Source of the DNA: Photobacterium gaetbulicola Gung47 | GTDB taxonomy: Bacteria > Pseudomonadota > Gammaproteobacteria > Enterobacterales > Vibrionaceae | DNA length: 64,000 nt | Direction: 5' to 3' | Assembly (NCBI GenBank): GCA_000940995.1 | Contig: CP005973.1 | Location: 1,364,001 to 1,428,000, forward strand | Part shown: in pieces, positions 9,160-18,912 of the stretch | Position numbering within the stretch: position 1 is the stretch's first letter | Layout of the letters: each line of letters begins with the position of its first letter | The notes under the pieces: model-generated | Databases searched by the model: none | Seen by the model: only the letters and a program-made list of their open reading frames with translations | Told to the model about the DNA's origin: nothing | Position numbers and translations under genes: made by a program

Positions 9160-9768
9160 AGATCAAACTCACACACCAAGAAGAAAACACCAATAAGCAC
9201 GAAAGGGCAAAAACTCACAAGATACTAAACAAGCACTTGAAATAATTAGCTTTTACAAGAAACAATACCAATGGTAACCAAAAGTTATAGCGAATATAAC
9301 CAACCGACCGATCAGCAGCAAGCATATGCAACCAAAAGCTTCAATCCAACTTCAGCAATTCCCCTTAGCCACAAACAACAAATAAAACCATGAATATAAA
9401 GGATAAAATAAAATCACATTCACCAAGACAATTAAACCCACCATGAAAGCCCTTTCACTGTATGTGCTTGTGTCGCACTCTCAATGCCTATCTACCATGC
9501 TGAGTATTTGCCATATTGCTAATACGTTGGACGAATAAGAACCTTAACTGTTGAATAAAAACAAATTTCATTGCGGTGTGCTTACCTAGTGATATAAACA
9601 ACAGCCGAATGTGATAAAGCCAACGCCCGTTACTCCGTAGCACACTTCAACAACAAGTAAGCAACGGCAGTCAGATCAACCTGCTTATCATGTGGATTGA
9701 CCACAACACAAAAACCATAAGCAACTGAGTTTTAAAAGGTTATATTTGAAATGCATTTTCAAAACCCC

Positions 9769-9784
9769 AAGAAAGCGCTTGCTT
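9769..9784. promoter_or_regulatory. LacI-type operator upstream of the regulator gene
   Basis: AAGAAAGCGCTTGCTT differs by one base from the perfect palindrome and lies about 150 bases before the lacI-type gene, which fits autoregulation. Confidence 0.7.
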
Positions 9785-9932
9785 TAAAGTGTTAATTAGC
9801 TCAAACTTATTACGTTAATTCCTATCTTATAAACCTTTTCAGAAGTAACATATCGCTATTTCTGACTATATGAATACTAAAACTAGGTATTGTTTTGTAA
9901 CGTAATGAGCCATTCATCGTAAGGAAGTCCCG

Positions 9933-10934
9933 TTGATTACAATTAAAGAAGTATCTGAGCTGGCACAAGTCTCTCAGTCAACCGTTTCCAGAGCCTTAAA
10001 TGGACACCCTACTGTCAAAGAAGCCAACAGAGCGAAGGTTTTTGCCGCAATCGAAAAGTTGGGATATAAGCCCAATGCCTTTGCACAAGCCTTGGCATCG
10101 AGCCGTTCAAACAGCATCGGTATGTTGGTCGGCTCACTGGATGGTCCGTTCTACGGCCCGCTAATGCACATGACTGAAGATACTGTCCGGCAAAAAAATC
10201 TTCATTTGATTGTCACCAGCGGCCAGGAATCCCATGATAAAGAAGCCGATTCGATCCGTTTCCTCCAATCCCGACAGGTAGATGGGCTGATCATTCACTC
10301 TGACAAGCTATCCGATGATGAGCTGATCAAGATAGCTCAGCAAACGGAATCGACCATTATTCTGAACCGCTATATTCCAGAGCTAGCCGAAAAATGTATC
10401 TGTATTGATAACGAACTTGGCGGTTACCTGGCAACCAAACACCTACTAGAAAACGGCCATACCACTGTCGCCTGTATTACCGGCCAGATGAGTAAAATAG
10501 ATAGTCGTGATCGCCTGCAGGGATATCGCAATGCACTGGCCGAATATGGCATTCAATACGACACTAACCTTATTGTCGAAGGGCGCTTCGACCATGACGG
10601 CAACCATGAGGCCGTAAGAAGACTGCTTGATAGAAATGAAAACATTACCGCGATTTTCTGCCAGAACGATAATATTGCTCTGGCCGTTTATGATGTTTGC
10701 AGCGAACGCGGTATAACTATCGGCAAAGAACTTTCGGTTGTTGGTTTTGATAACGACACATATAGCCAACATATCCGTCCACGCCTTACAACCGTTAACT
10801 TCCCGGTGCGGGAAATGGGTGTAGAAGCCGCTAATGGCGTCTTATCCCTGCTCAATCAAGACAAGCAAAGCCTACGTAACAAATTAACGCCAGAGCTCAT
10901 TATCCGCGACTCTGTGAGCAAGCTTGGCGAATAG
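9933..10934 (+). CDS. LacI/GalR-family transcriptional regulator of the sugar locus
   Basis: The 333-residue protein has the LacI headpiece at residues 1-50 (ITIKEVSELAQVSQSTVSRA, then LGYKPNAFAQALAS in the hinge) and a periplasmic-binding-protein-like effector domain to the end. It begins with TTG at 9933, preceded by AAGGAAG at 9921. It is expected to bind the AAGCGCTT palindromes scattered from 8958 to 20718 and to release them when it binds a sugar, possibly a beta-gluco-oligosaccharide. The effector is not known; the link to the operators rests on proximity and on the known LacI preference for palindromes with a central CG. Confidence 0.9.
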   Translation: MITIKEVSELAQVSQSTVSRALNGHPTVKEANRAKVFAAIEKLGYKPNAFAQALASSRSNSIGMLVGSLDGPFYGPLMHMTEDTVRQKNLHLIVTSGQESHDKEADSIRFLQSRQVDGLIIHSDKLSDDELIKIAQQTESTIILNRYIPELAEKCICIDNELGGYLATKHLLENGHTTVACITGQMSKIDSRDRLQGYRNALAEYGIQYDTNLIVEGRFDHDGNHEAVRRLLDRNENITAIFCQNDNIALAVYDVCSERGITIGKELSVVGFDNDTYSQHIRPRLTTVNFPVREMGVEAANGVLSLLNQDKQSLRNKLTPELIIRDSVSKLGE

Positions 10935-10990
10935 TCAAATAGATGGGGAGTCACCTCCCCACTACCTGTTTCCCATCTCAAATCCCATCA

Positions 10991-11020
10991 AAAAAAAAGG
11001 CAGATAAACTGCCTTTAAAA
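10991..11020. terminator. Bidirectional terminator between lacI-type and cupin genes
   Basis: Stem AAAGGCAG / CTGCCTTT with loop ATAAA, with A-rich flanks on the left and TTTAAAAA on the right, lies between two convergent genes. Confidence 0.8.
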
Positions 11021-11034
11021 ACAAATTAAAACAA

Positions 11035-11466
11035 CTAGCTCCACAATACAGACACTAATTGCCCCAACTTGTAACGGACAGTGTCATCAATCAATATCTT
11101 TGGAGAATTACTATCATTGGTGTCGCTGTTTTCGATGATCAAAACCTTGCCATCATTGCTTAGGGTATGAGTATGGTACACCCCCCGCTTAATGTTGTAG
11201 GCCTTATTCGGTTCCATATCCCAGCTGACTATATCAACAATATTGTTCTCTTCGTCGACTTCTGCGCAGAACAGAATGCATTTACCCTCCAGTAGGACAA
11301 AGACTTCATCAGTCTCTTCGTGGCACTGAAAGTTATCAATCTTGTCTGTTTCGAGCTCATCAATATAATTCAGCATGGCAACCCGCCATGATTGATAGTC
11401 AATCATTGGCGAGTAACCTTCCGCGTTATATTCAGACACCTCTAATAATGGTTTGTTGGCCTTCAC
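11035..11466 (-). CDS. Small single-domain cupin protein
   Basis: A 143-residue protein with a cupin fold signature: the histidine/glutamate patch NFQCHEETDEVFVLLEG (first motif) and the later GVYHTHTLS (second motif), which together could bind a metal. It starts with GTG at 11466, preceded by CGGAGAGA, and lies 16 bases after the phosphorylase stop, so the two are surely cotranscribed. Cupins of this size include sugar isomerases and sensors. Its role with the phosphorylase is unknown; sugar-phosphate handling is a guess. Confidence 0.8.
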   Translation of the reverse strand: MKANKPLLEVSEYNAEGYSPMIDYQSWRVAMLNYIDELETDKIDNFQCHEETDEVFVLLEGKCILFCAEVDEENNIVDIVSWDMEPNKAYNIKRGVYHTHTLSNDGKVLIIENSDTNDSNSPKILIDDTVRYKLGQLVSVLWS

Positions 11467-11482
11467 ATTCTCTCCGTAGCTC

Positions 11483-14400
11483 TCAGCCCATTAGCAGTGT
11501 TGCCGGAACATGGACGGTGATTAGCTTAACTTCACCGGTGCGTGCAAAGAGATTGCGGCTAAGCTCGGCATTCAGAGACATCCCTGACAGCAGGAGCTGC
11601 TTGCTATCCTTCATCAGCACTTCGATCTGACCATCACCTTCTTGTACCATTTTGTAGACAACAGGAACCTGGCAATAAGTAAATGCCAATGCCTTCTCAG
11701 GCAATAGTATTGTCTGGTTCTCGCTATCAATATTAATGAAATCAAACCGGCTCGCCGCAGGCAGGAACTCCACCTTTCTCAGCAAGGAAGGGGCAAAGTG
11801 GATCACTCCGTCTTCCACACATACTCCAAGTTCACCAAAGCGAGTCAGGATTTCCTCCTTCACCTGCCCTGTCATTCCCGGTTGCTGGGCACCTGCATGC
11901 TTAGGCGTGTGGGAATATGGGTCGGTTGGGAAGGCACCGTAGTTCTCGGGCGTTTTATTGAAGCCGATCCCGGCGCGGACCTTATAGTAGTACTCCGCGA
12001 GTTTCTGGATTTCCTCGGAATTCGGGGCTTTATCCCTGGCCGCAAAGTAGTTTTCCTGTACCGCCAGCAACAACTTAGAAACCATATGCCAGTAGATACA
12101 GCCCAAGCCTTCATAGCCGAACATGGTACCCGAGCGCCCAGTGAAGGCTTGGTGGTTGAAAACTTCTTCGTAGCAATCAATCACGTCCTTGATTGTCTCG
12201 CGCTCAATATCCTTGTACTCCGATTCGATTGCACTCAACGCAGTCAGCAAGAAACCGGCATTCTCGAAATCAGCATTGAAGTGGTAGTCGCCATCGGCAT
12301 CAGGCTCAACCAAGCGGTGATCGCTATTGTGTACCATCTTTTTGAGCAGTGCGTTGCTATCGATACGCGACGCAGTCACCTTGTTCTTATTCATGAATGT
12401 GGTTAGTTCGCGATCTGGATAAAGCATAAAGCTCTGCTGGTCATCGCGGAACATCTCACTGGCATACAGGTTATCGAGCAACTCCACCGCTTGTGCAGGT
12501 GTCAGTACCCCTGAACTAAGAACCGCAACCTGTCCTTCCAGCATCGGGTAAAGCTCTTTAACACAAGCATTCTCCGCTGAATAGCTAATGATGTTATACG
12601 CATTGTACAAGCCGTCCTCGCGACGGTTGGCGGCAATGCCTTCGTCAATTACATCCAGGCTGATATCAAGCAGGCGCTGGATAAGCTGGCTGTCGACTTT
12701 GGTTTTTCCAGAGAAGCCGCTATGTTGATAAACCGCCGCGCGGTAATCACTCGCTGCGCCTGCTAGCTTGCTCAGCAAAGCTTTGCGAGTCTGGCGAGTA
12801 ATACTCTTGTGTTTAAGCTCTTTCTTGGCCTCGGTTAAAATCTCGGCAGTGGCAATAACCCAGTCAACCAGCTCCGAAGAGAGATCAACCGCCATCACGT
12901 TGTCCTTCAACAATGCTTGCATGAAAGTCACGTAACGGCGCATATAGAACAGGGTCACCATCGACAAGCCGTTACCCACGATGGCATTGTTGGCATCATT
13001 CCATTCCGGACGCTGGGTATTGAGCCAAATACCGCCATCGACAACCAAGTTACCCAGTTTTGCTAGTAATGGTACCAGCAGCTTTTCAGTCAGGTTGACC
13101 AGGTAAACATCGCCGTCCTCATCGAGCAGAAGCCGGCCATCGCTACCAAGCTCTTCAACCTTATCATTGATGAGATCATGCAGCTCTTGGTTGAAATCGA
13201 CAGTGTTTTTCGGATCATCAAACAACTCTTCCGTGCCCTTGATGACATAAGGGACGTTGGCGTAGCTGAAGATGTCACTGCCAAGGAGCGAGCTCAGCTC
13301 CTGTGGCTGATATTTTTTCGACAACTCAAGGAACTTCAGCAGATAGATAATCTGGTGGTCCCCCCAGTAACCGATGTTGCTCCATGGGTCTTCCGGCTCC
13401 AGCACTTCCCAATCCACACCGTCTTTGGTGATGCGGTAAGGGTTATAGCCGTCAGCCGTTGAGGCATTGACAAACTTGGCAATAAACGACTTGATAAAGT
13501 TAGGGTAACTGACGGCAAGAGCTTCCCAGTTCTGGAAGATATCACGCCAGTTCCCCTGGTATGACAGCAGACGTTCGCCGTTCTTGTCTTTGACTTTGAT
13601 CTCAAAGTGGTTCCACGGACGGCTCGGATCACCATGGCGACGTCCAAACGTCAGCGGTAGATATTCATAACAAAGGCGCACAAGCTGGTTATCGTTTTGC
13701 TCTGCCGCCATGGCAAGCAAATCCTCATATCCAATGCGCTCTGGCAGAGCGGCAAGGAATGCACCATGGCGCGTCGCAACGGTAATATTGGCGCTGGTTA
13801 GTGTTGTTACAAAATCTTTTTTATCCACCCAGTAGTTATCGACAACCACACCGCCGCGCATGTTGTTAAACAGCACATTGGCATAGTGATGAACCGTCGT
13901 CTCTTCTTCCGCGGTTTTCTGCCAGGCATCACTGCCAGACATCAGTACCAGCAGCTCCTTGTGATTTTCTTTCACCGAGCGGTTGATATCACTGCCTACC
14001 GCCTTCGCCGCCAACAGGCTCTGCTTCAGTTCAACAACCTCGGCATGAGTCTGATCAATATCAGCAACGATCTGCCAAACACTCGCTTCGCCTGCCGCCA
14101 GTTCGCACTGCTTATTGACGAAATATGCCCCGCGCAGGCCTCGGCGCAGAGTTTCGGTCGCGACTTGCCCCCCGCGACGGAACGTGCCCAGCTGCTCACT
14201 TGACAGCAAAATTGCCTCACAGTCATCAGCAATGCTAAATACCGTGGTTGCCTTCAGGGACTCAGCCGGCTCGGCACGGTCACTTAGTTTGGCATACATA
14301 CTATAGGTCGCCAGGACCGATTCAGGCAGCAGCTCGTTCCATTTGTAGGCGTCAACCAGTGCACTGCGATCCTGCATTGCTGACAACGGGGCACCAGACG

Positions 14401-14932
14401 GCAGAATGTTTTGGATGCCGTCAATGAGTTCGAGCTGAACAGGATCCGCGCCGGTGTTGGTCAGCGTTGAGGCCCGCACGAAGCCATACTTGTCACTGGT
14501 GCTCCACTGATACTTAAATGCCAGAGACAGGTCCGTATTCACTTCCTCAAAAACAATCTTGTCACCAGCGGCATTTTTATAAAGGTTCCGCTGGATTTGG
14601 TAGAGACCATCATGGTGGGTATTGAACGGTTCCCATAGCTTGATGCCATCATCCCCCGTTACCCGTACAAGGGTTTTGCTGCCGGTATTCTCGGCACTCT
14701 CATGAATGTAATCGACCGATTTGTAAGGAAACAGGGCATTTTCCGGCTTAGTTCGCCCCGCAGTCAGGCTGCCCGTTGAGGAAATAAATAACCAATGGTT
14801 ACTTGCCGACACCACACTGATAAAGAAGGGTGCCATATGGTCGACATTTTCAATCAGGTAGTATTTTTCACCGTCGAGTGTAACGAACTTACCTGTAATA
14901 TCTTTTGACTGTGTATGAGTTTTACTTGCCAT
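11483..14932 (-). CDS. Giant GH94-clan glucoside phosphorylase (GH94/GH149/GH161-like)
   Basis: At 1149 residues this is far longer than cellobiose phosphorylase (about 800) but close to beta-1,3-oligoglucan phosphorylases of GH149/GH161. The family marks are an N-terminal beta-sandwich domain, QGNWRDIFQNWEAL, EPEDPWSNIGYWGDHQ and the (alpha/alpha)6-barrel motif QRPEWNDANNA, whose Asp646 corresponds to the general acid in the WND motif of GH94. Such enzymes split beta-glucosides with phosphate, giving glucose 1-phosphate and saving ATP. No signal peptide is seen, so it acts in the cytoplasm on imported oligosaccharides. It has its own LacI-type operator at 14951. Family placement and linkage are inferred. 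Confidence 0.8.
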   Translation of the reverse strand: MASKTHTQSKDITGKFVTLDGEKYYLIENVDHMAPFFISVVSASNHWLFISSTGSLTAGRTKPENALFPYKSVDYIHESAENTGSKTLVRVTGDDGIKLWEPFNTHHDGLYQIQRNLYKNAAGDKIVFEEVNTDLSLAFKYQWSTSDKYGFVRASTLTNTGADPVQLELIDGIQNILPSGAPLSAMQDRSALVDAYKWNELLPESVLATYSMYAKLSDRAEPAESLKATTVFSIADDCEAILLSSEQLGTFRRGGQVATETLRRGLRGAYFVNKQCELAAGEASVWQIVADIDQTHAEVVELKQSLLAAKAVGSDINRSVKENHKELLVLMSGSDAWQKTAEEETTVHHYANVLFNNMRGGVVVDNYWVDKKDFVTTLTSANITVATRHGAFLAALPERIGYEDLLAMAAEQNDNQLVRLCYEYLPLTFGRRHGDPSRPWNHFEIKVKDKNGERLLSYQGNWRDIFQNWEALAVSYPNFIKSFIAKFVNASTADGYNPYRITKDGVDWEVLEPEDPWSNIGYWGDHQIIYLLKFLELSKKYQPQELSSLLGSDIFSYANVPYVIKGTEELFDDPKNTVDFNQELHDLINDKVEELGSDGRLLLDEDGDVYLVNLTEKLLVPLLAKLGNLVVDGGIWLNTQRPEWNDANNAIVGNGLSMVTLFYMRRYVTFMQALLKDNVMAVDLSSELVDWVIATAEILTEAKKELKHKSITRQTRKALLSKLAGAASDYRAAVYQHSGFSGKTKVDSQLIQRLLDISLDVIDEGIAANRREDGLYNAYNIISYSAENACVKELYPMLEGQVAVLSSGVLTPAQAVELLDNLYASEMFRDDQQSFMLYPDRELTTFMNKNKVTASRIDSNALLKKMVHNSDHRLVEPDADGDYHFNADFENAGFLLTALSAIESEYKDIERETIKDVIDCYEEVFNHQAFTGRSGTMFGYEGLGCIYWHMVSKLLLAVQENYFAARDKAPNSEEIQKLAEYYYKVRAGIGFNKTPENYGAFPTDPYSHTPKHAGAQQPGMTGQVKEEILTRFGELGVCVEDGVIHFAPSLLRKVEFLPAASRFDFINIDSENQTILLPEKALAFTYCQVPVVYKMVQEGDGQIEVLMKDSKQLLLSGMSLNAELSRNLFARTGEVKLITVHVPATLLMG

Positions 14933-14950
14933 ATCTTTAACCGAAGCTGC

Positions 14951-14966
14951 TGAAAGCGCTTTCTTG
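14951..14966. promoter_or_regulatory. LacI-type operator upstream of the phosphorylase gene
   Basis: TGAAAGCGCTTTCTTG contains the core AAAGCGCTTT and lies 19 bases before the phosphorylase start, in the 62-base gap after the ABC genes. It implies a second regulated promoter inside the run of minus-strand genes. Confidence 0.75.
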
Positions 14967-14994
14967 TCGCGCTAAAATTTTTACCATGACCCAA

Positions 14995-15972
14995 TCAGAT
15001 GGAGTGGCATCGAATAAAATGATCGTCTGCGATCTGAGTAACAGGAGGCAGAACCAGAGAGCAAGCCTCGCTCGCCCTAGGGCAGCGCGCTGCGAACGGA
15101 CAACCGTAACTATCGGGCTTCCAAAGCGGAATTTCGCCTTTCTTCGCACTTAGCTCACGACGCCCCGAGCGACCCGCTTCCGGAACCGCAGACAAGAGTA
15201 ACTGGGTATAAGGATGCTGCGGTGTTTGGGTAACCTTATCGCTGTTTCCCCACTCGACCATATGGCCGACATACATAACCGCTGTTTTCTCGGCAAAATA
15301 GCGCGCAGTCGCAATATCATGGGTAATGTACATAAACGAAATGCCGTGCTTGTCTTTCAGATCTGCCATCAGGTTCAAGATCCCGAGTCGCACCGACACG
15401 TCGAGCATCGAAATCGGCTCATCGGCCAAGATAACTTCCGGCGAAACCGCAATGGCACGCGCAATAGCCACCCGCTGGCGCTGACCACCACTTAGCTGGT
15501 GCGGGTACTTTTCCGATGTTTCTACTGCCGGGTTAAGCCCCACCATTTCCAGTAGCTCGTAGACCAGCTTCCTGACATCGTTCTTGCCTACCCGGTTGTG
15601 GATCAATAGCGGCCTGGCAATATGGTGGTATATGTTGTGCACCGGATTGAGCGAGCCAAACGGGTCTTGGAAGATCATCTGCACCTGACGGGCATACTCA
15701 AGGCTGCCGTGCTCTTTGGTGTACTCCTCTAGCGGTTGCCCCTTGAAGGTGATTTGCCCATCCGTCTTGTCATAAATACGGGTCAAGATCCTCGCGCCTG
15801 TACTTTTGCCAGACCCCGACTCACCTACGATCGCCAGCGCCTCGCCTTTGCACAAATCGAACGACACATCATTGACGGCGCGCATATGCTGGTTTTTGCC
15901 ACTTCCAATCGGAAAATCTTTCACCAAATTTCGTACAGAGAGTACAACTTCTTTATTCTCTATCGTTTCCAT
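14995..15972 (-). CDS. ABC transporter ATPase, OppF/DppF type
   Basis: This 325-residue ATPase of the oligopeptide/nickel family powers the importer. It shows Walker A GESGSGKST, the signature LSGGQRQRVAIARA, Walker B VILADEP and the C-terminal Opp extension with a cysteine cluster (CPFAARCPRASEAC) that could bind an Fe-S cluster or metal. ATG 15972 is preferred over 16005 because AAGGA precedes it and because the longer form would overlap the upstream gene by 23 bases. Members with this architecture also move sugars such as cello-, laminari- and chito-oligosaccharides, which the neighbours favour here. Confidence 0.9.
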   Translation of the reverse strand: METIENKEVVLSVRNLVKDFPIGSGKNQHMRAVNDVSFDLCKGEALAIVGESGSGKSTGARILTRIYDKTDGQITFKGQPLEEYTKEHGSLEYARQVQMIFQDPFGSLNPVHNIYHHIARPLLIHNRVGKNDVRKLVYELLEMVGLNPAVETSEKYPHQLSGGQRQRVAIARAIAVSPEVILADEPISMLDVSVRLGILNLMADLKDKHGISFMYITHDIATARYFAEKTAVMYVGHMVEWGNSDKVTQTPQHPYTQLLLSAVPEAGRSGRRELSAKKGEIPLWKPDSYGCPFAARCPRASEACSLVLPPVTQIADDHFIRCHSI

Positions 15973-15982
15973 CTCTTCGTCC

Positions 15983-16939
15983 TTAGATCCGATGACAAGC
16001 GGCATAGTGGCTTTCGTTTAGCTTGAGCAGTTCAGGCTCTTGCTGTCTGCAAGCAGCAAAGCAGTGGCTGCAGCGATCCTGGAAGTTACATCCCTGGGGG
16101 ATACGCAGCAGGTCAACCGGATTGCCTGGAATGCCATAGAGCCTTTCCTTAGGGCCATGAATGGTCGGGAATGATGCAATCAAGCCTTGGGTATAGGGAT
16201 GGGAAGGCTTGCCAAAAACGGTGGCTGCATCACCAAGCTCAATCAGGTTACCGGCATACATCACACCAATCCGATCCGCAATCTCCCCCATCAAACTCAA
16301 ATCATGGCTGATAAAGAGGATTGAAAAACCAAATTTCGTTTTTAAGTCGTAAAGTTCATTGAGGATTTCACGCTCGACCACTACATCGAGTGCAGTTGTC
16401 GGCTCATCCATAATGATCAGCTTCGGCTCCAGTGCCAATGCGACCGCGATAACCACACGCTGTCTCATCCCGCCACTGAGCTGGTGTGGGAAACTGGCCA
16501 TCCTGTCGCCGTGAATACCGACAATGTTCAATAGCTCCACGGCCTTCGCGTGAGCTTCTTCATAACGGACTTTCTTATGGGCCAGAATCACATCCACCAG
16601 CTGCTCACCAATGGTGATAACAGGGTTGAGCGAGTTCATTGCGCTCTGGAACACCACTGAAACATCTTTCCAACGAAAGTTGCGCAGCTCTTTGTCTGAC
16701 ATTTTCAGCACATCGCGCCCCTTGTAGAGGATCTCCCCTTCGGAGATCAGCGCAGGTGCCTTGTGCAAGCGAGAAATGGCAAATGCCAGAGTACTTTTAC
16801 CACAGCCCGACTCGCCGGCAATACCCAGAGTTTCCCCGGGAGCAATACTCAAGCTGACATTGTTGACTGCCCGTGCAACCCCGTTAGGAGAAACATAATC
16901 GACACAAAGATTGTTGATCTCTAGCAGTACATCTTTCAT
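15983..16939 (-). CDS. ABC transporter ATPase, OppD/DppD type
   Basis: A 318-residue partner ATPase with Walker A GESGCGKST, signature LSGGMRQRVVIA, Walker B LIIMDEP, and the C-terminal cysteine group (CNFQDRCSHCFAAC). Its ATG overlaps the stop of the preceding permease gene as ATGA, so translation is coupled. It should form a heterodimer with the product of the next gene on the cytoplasmic face of the permeases. Confidence 0.92.
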   Translation of the reverse strand: MKDVLLEINNLCVDYVSPNGVARAVNNVSLSIAPGETLGIAGESGCGKSTLAFAISRLHKAPALISEGEILYKGRDVLKMSDKELRNFRWKDVSVVFQSAMNSLNPVITIGEQLVDVILAHKKVRYEEAHAKAVELLNIVGIHGDRMASFPHQLSGGMRQRVVIAVALALEPKLIIMDEPTTALDVVVEREILNELYDLKTKFGFSILFISHDLSLMGEIADRIGVMYAGNLIELGDAATVFGKPSHPYTQGLIASFPTIHGPKERLYGIPGNPVDLLRIPQGCNFQDRCSHCFAACRQQEPELLKLNESHYAACHRI

Positions 16940-17922
16940 AGCAAACCTCGGCGCTGATCAGCTTCTCTTTTCAGTTTTTTCCACAACTTCATATGTGGAC
17001 CAGTCTTAAGTTTAGGGTTACTAACCTGGTCAATAGACATATTAATCAATGCCAATCCCCCCCCAGTGATCGCCAGAGCGGTTGCAGGAACAATCATTTC
17101 CCACCATGCCCCGGTATAGAGTGATGACGAGGTCTGAGCCCAGTAGAGCATCGAGCCCCAACTCACTTCTGTCGCATCACCTAGGCCAAGGATCCCCAAC
17201 CCGGCTTCCGAGCCCATCGCGTAAATTACCGTCCCCAGGAAGCCACCGAATACAATCGAAACAAGGTTTGGCAGAATTTCTACAAGAATGATCCGGATTT
17301 TCGACTCCCCCATTACCTCAGCAGAGATAATGAACTCTTTGTTTCTGATCGCCATGGTTTGCGAACGTATAACTCGCGCCCCCCAGGGCCAGGAGGTCAC
17401 CCCGAGTAATATGGTGATAACCAGTGAGCCGACCTGGCCAAGAAAGGCCGCTAAAACGATCAGCAGTGGCAGTTGGGGAAAGACCAGGAAAACATTGGTA
17501 ATGAAGTTAAGCCATTCATCCACCTTGCCGCCCATGTAACCAGACGTAACACCAATTGCGACCGCCAGCGTCATTGCTATAACCCCAGCAGACAGGGCAA
17601 CGGCAAGCGATTTTCTCGCCCCGTACAGTACTTGGCTGTAGACATCGCGCCCACTTCGGGTGGTGCCCAGAACATGTTCGGTATTCGGGGCCACATGCGG
17701 CCTGGCAACACGCTTGTTCGGATCATGGCTCGCCAGCACCGGTGCCATCAGGGCACCAATCAGGACAATCGAGATCAGGACGGTACCGATGATCGCCGGG
17801 GGGTTGCCATGAAAGAAAGCATGCACTGTCGAGAGGATCTCTTTACCCTTTTTGACAAGCGGATTGGGCTGTTGAACAGACATATTATTGTCGATCGAAT
17901 CTATTAACTTGCTCATATTCAA
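16936..17922 (-). CDS. ABC transporter permease, DppC type
   Basis: A 328-residue inner-membrane protein with about six helices, the usual OppC/DppC N-terminal cytoplasmic tail before the first helix, and the binding-protein-dependent transport motif around EVMGESKIRIILVEILPN that contacts an ATPase. It lies three bases after the DppB-type gene and overlaps the following ATPase gene by four bases. Confidence 0.92.
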   Translation of the reverse strand: MNMSKLIDSIDNNMSVQQPNPLVKKGKEILSTVHAFFHGNPPAIIGTVLISIVLIGALMAPVLASHDPNKRVARPHVAPNTEHVLGTTRSGRDVYSQVLYGARKSLAVALSAGVIAMTLAVAIGVTSGYMGGKVDEWLNFITNVFLVFPQLPLLIVLAAFLGQVGSLVITILLGVTSWPWGARVIRSQTMAIRNKEFIISAEVMGESKIRIILVEILPNLVSIVFGGFLGTVIYAMGSEAGLGILGLGDATEVSWGSMLYWAQTSSSLYTGAWWEMIVPATALAITGGGLALINMSIDQVSNPKLKTGPHMKLWKKLKREADQRRGLL

Positions 17923-17925
17923 ACC

Positions 17926-18900
17926 TTATTTAGAAATCCGAGGATCTAGCCAGACGTAAAGAAGGTCTGCGATGAAGTTTGCAGTTAGGACTGCGGTAAC
18001 AAGAATCAGCAGAATTGCCTGGATCAGAGGGTAATCACGGGCAACAATGCCTTTTAGCAATACATTCCCCAGCCCCTGATAGTTAAAAACGACTTCGGTC
18101 ATAATTGAACCGGCAAATGAGAAACCTATAGCCATCGCAATGGCTGTGGCCACTGGGAGGATGGCATTTCGCCCGGCATAGCGATACATGACACGCAAAC
18201 TGCTCAATCCCTTGGCTTCAGCCATGGTGACATAGTCTTCGCCCAACACGTTGATCATGGCATTGCGCATATTGAACACCCAGGTCGAAATACCAACGAT
18301 GATCATTGAGCCCATAGGCAAAACAGCGTGCTTGGCGACACTGGAAATGAACTCCCAGTTAAAGCCAGGGGTTAAAGACGGATCATAGGTATAGGCAAGC
18401 GGCAACAGTTCGAGCTTCAGGCCGAAGAAATAGAACAGCAGCAATGCTGTCACGATATAAGGAAAGTTACTGATGAAAGCCAGAGTCGGCGGTACGATTT
18501 GACCAAATAGGCCTTCACGCCGATATGAGGCATAGGTACCGATGGAGACGCCGATGATCAAAGCAACAATCAGGGAGCCTAGTGCCAGGAAAATTGTCCA
18601 CGGCAGTGCCTGGCTAATCACTTCGGTCACACTCACCGGAAACATCAGTACCGAAGGGCCCAAATCCAACGTGAAAACACTTTTAATATAGGCAATATAT
18701 TGCTCAAATACAGAGCCATCGACAAAGCCATACATTTCACGCACAGCATCCATCTGGGCCGGGTCCATGCGGCCCTGTGCTGCTGCGAATAAAGCATCGA
18801 CGGGATCGCCAGGCATCAGCCGAGGAAGAAGAAAGTTAAAGGAAATTGCTATAACAAAAGCAACAAAATAAAAACTGAGTCTGCGTAAGATAAAGCTCAT
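17926..18900 (-). CDS. ABC transporter permease, DppB type
   Basis: A 324-residue inner-membrane permease with the DppB/OppB layout: an N-terminal helix, the conserved LPRLMPGDPVDALFA segment after it, then five further helices and the coupling-loop motif TMAEAKGLSSLRVMYRYAGR. It forms the channel with the DppC-type permease. It is separated from the upstream binding-protein gene by a long hairpin at 18913. Confidence 0.92.
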   Translation of the reverse strand: MSFILRRLSFYFVAFVIAISFNFLLPRLMPGDPVDALFAAAQGRMDPAQMDAVREMYGFVDGSVFEQYIAYIKSVFTLDLGPSVLMFPVSVTEVISQALPWTIFLALGSLIVALIIGVSIGTYASYRREGLFGQIVPPTLAFISNFPYIVTALLLFYFFGLKLELLPLAYTYDPSLTPGFNWEFISSVAKHAVLPMGSMIIVGISTWVFNMRNAMINVLGEDYVTMAEAKGLSSLRVMYRYAGRNAILPVATAIAMAIGFSFAGSIMTEVVFNYQGLGNVLLKGIVARDYPLIQAILLILVTAVLTANFIADLLYVWLDPRISK

Positions 18901-18912
18901 AATAAACCCCGG

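Larger units (their letters stand above)
8915..9932. other. 1-kb regulatory region between porin and lacI-type gene
   Basis: This AT-rich stretch shows no convincing gene. It holds three sequences with the AAGCGCTT operator core (8958, 9142, 9769) and one CRP-like site (9126), so it serves the divergent porin and regulator promoters. About 600 bases between 9160 and 9768 remain unexplained; a small RNA is possible but I see no clear terminator for one. Confidence 0.5.

Noticed and set aside
11483..14932. Calling the phosphorylase a chitobiose phosphorylase because of the nearby chitinase
   Set aside because: Known chitobiose phosphorylases are about 800 residues; this one is 1149, and the operators tie it to glucosidase genes, not the chitinase.
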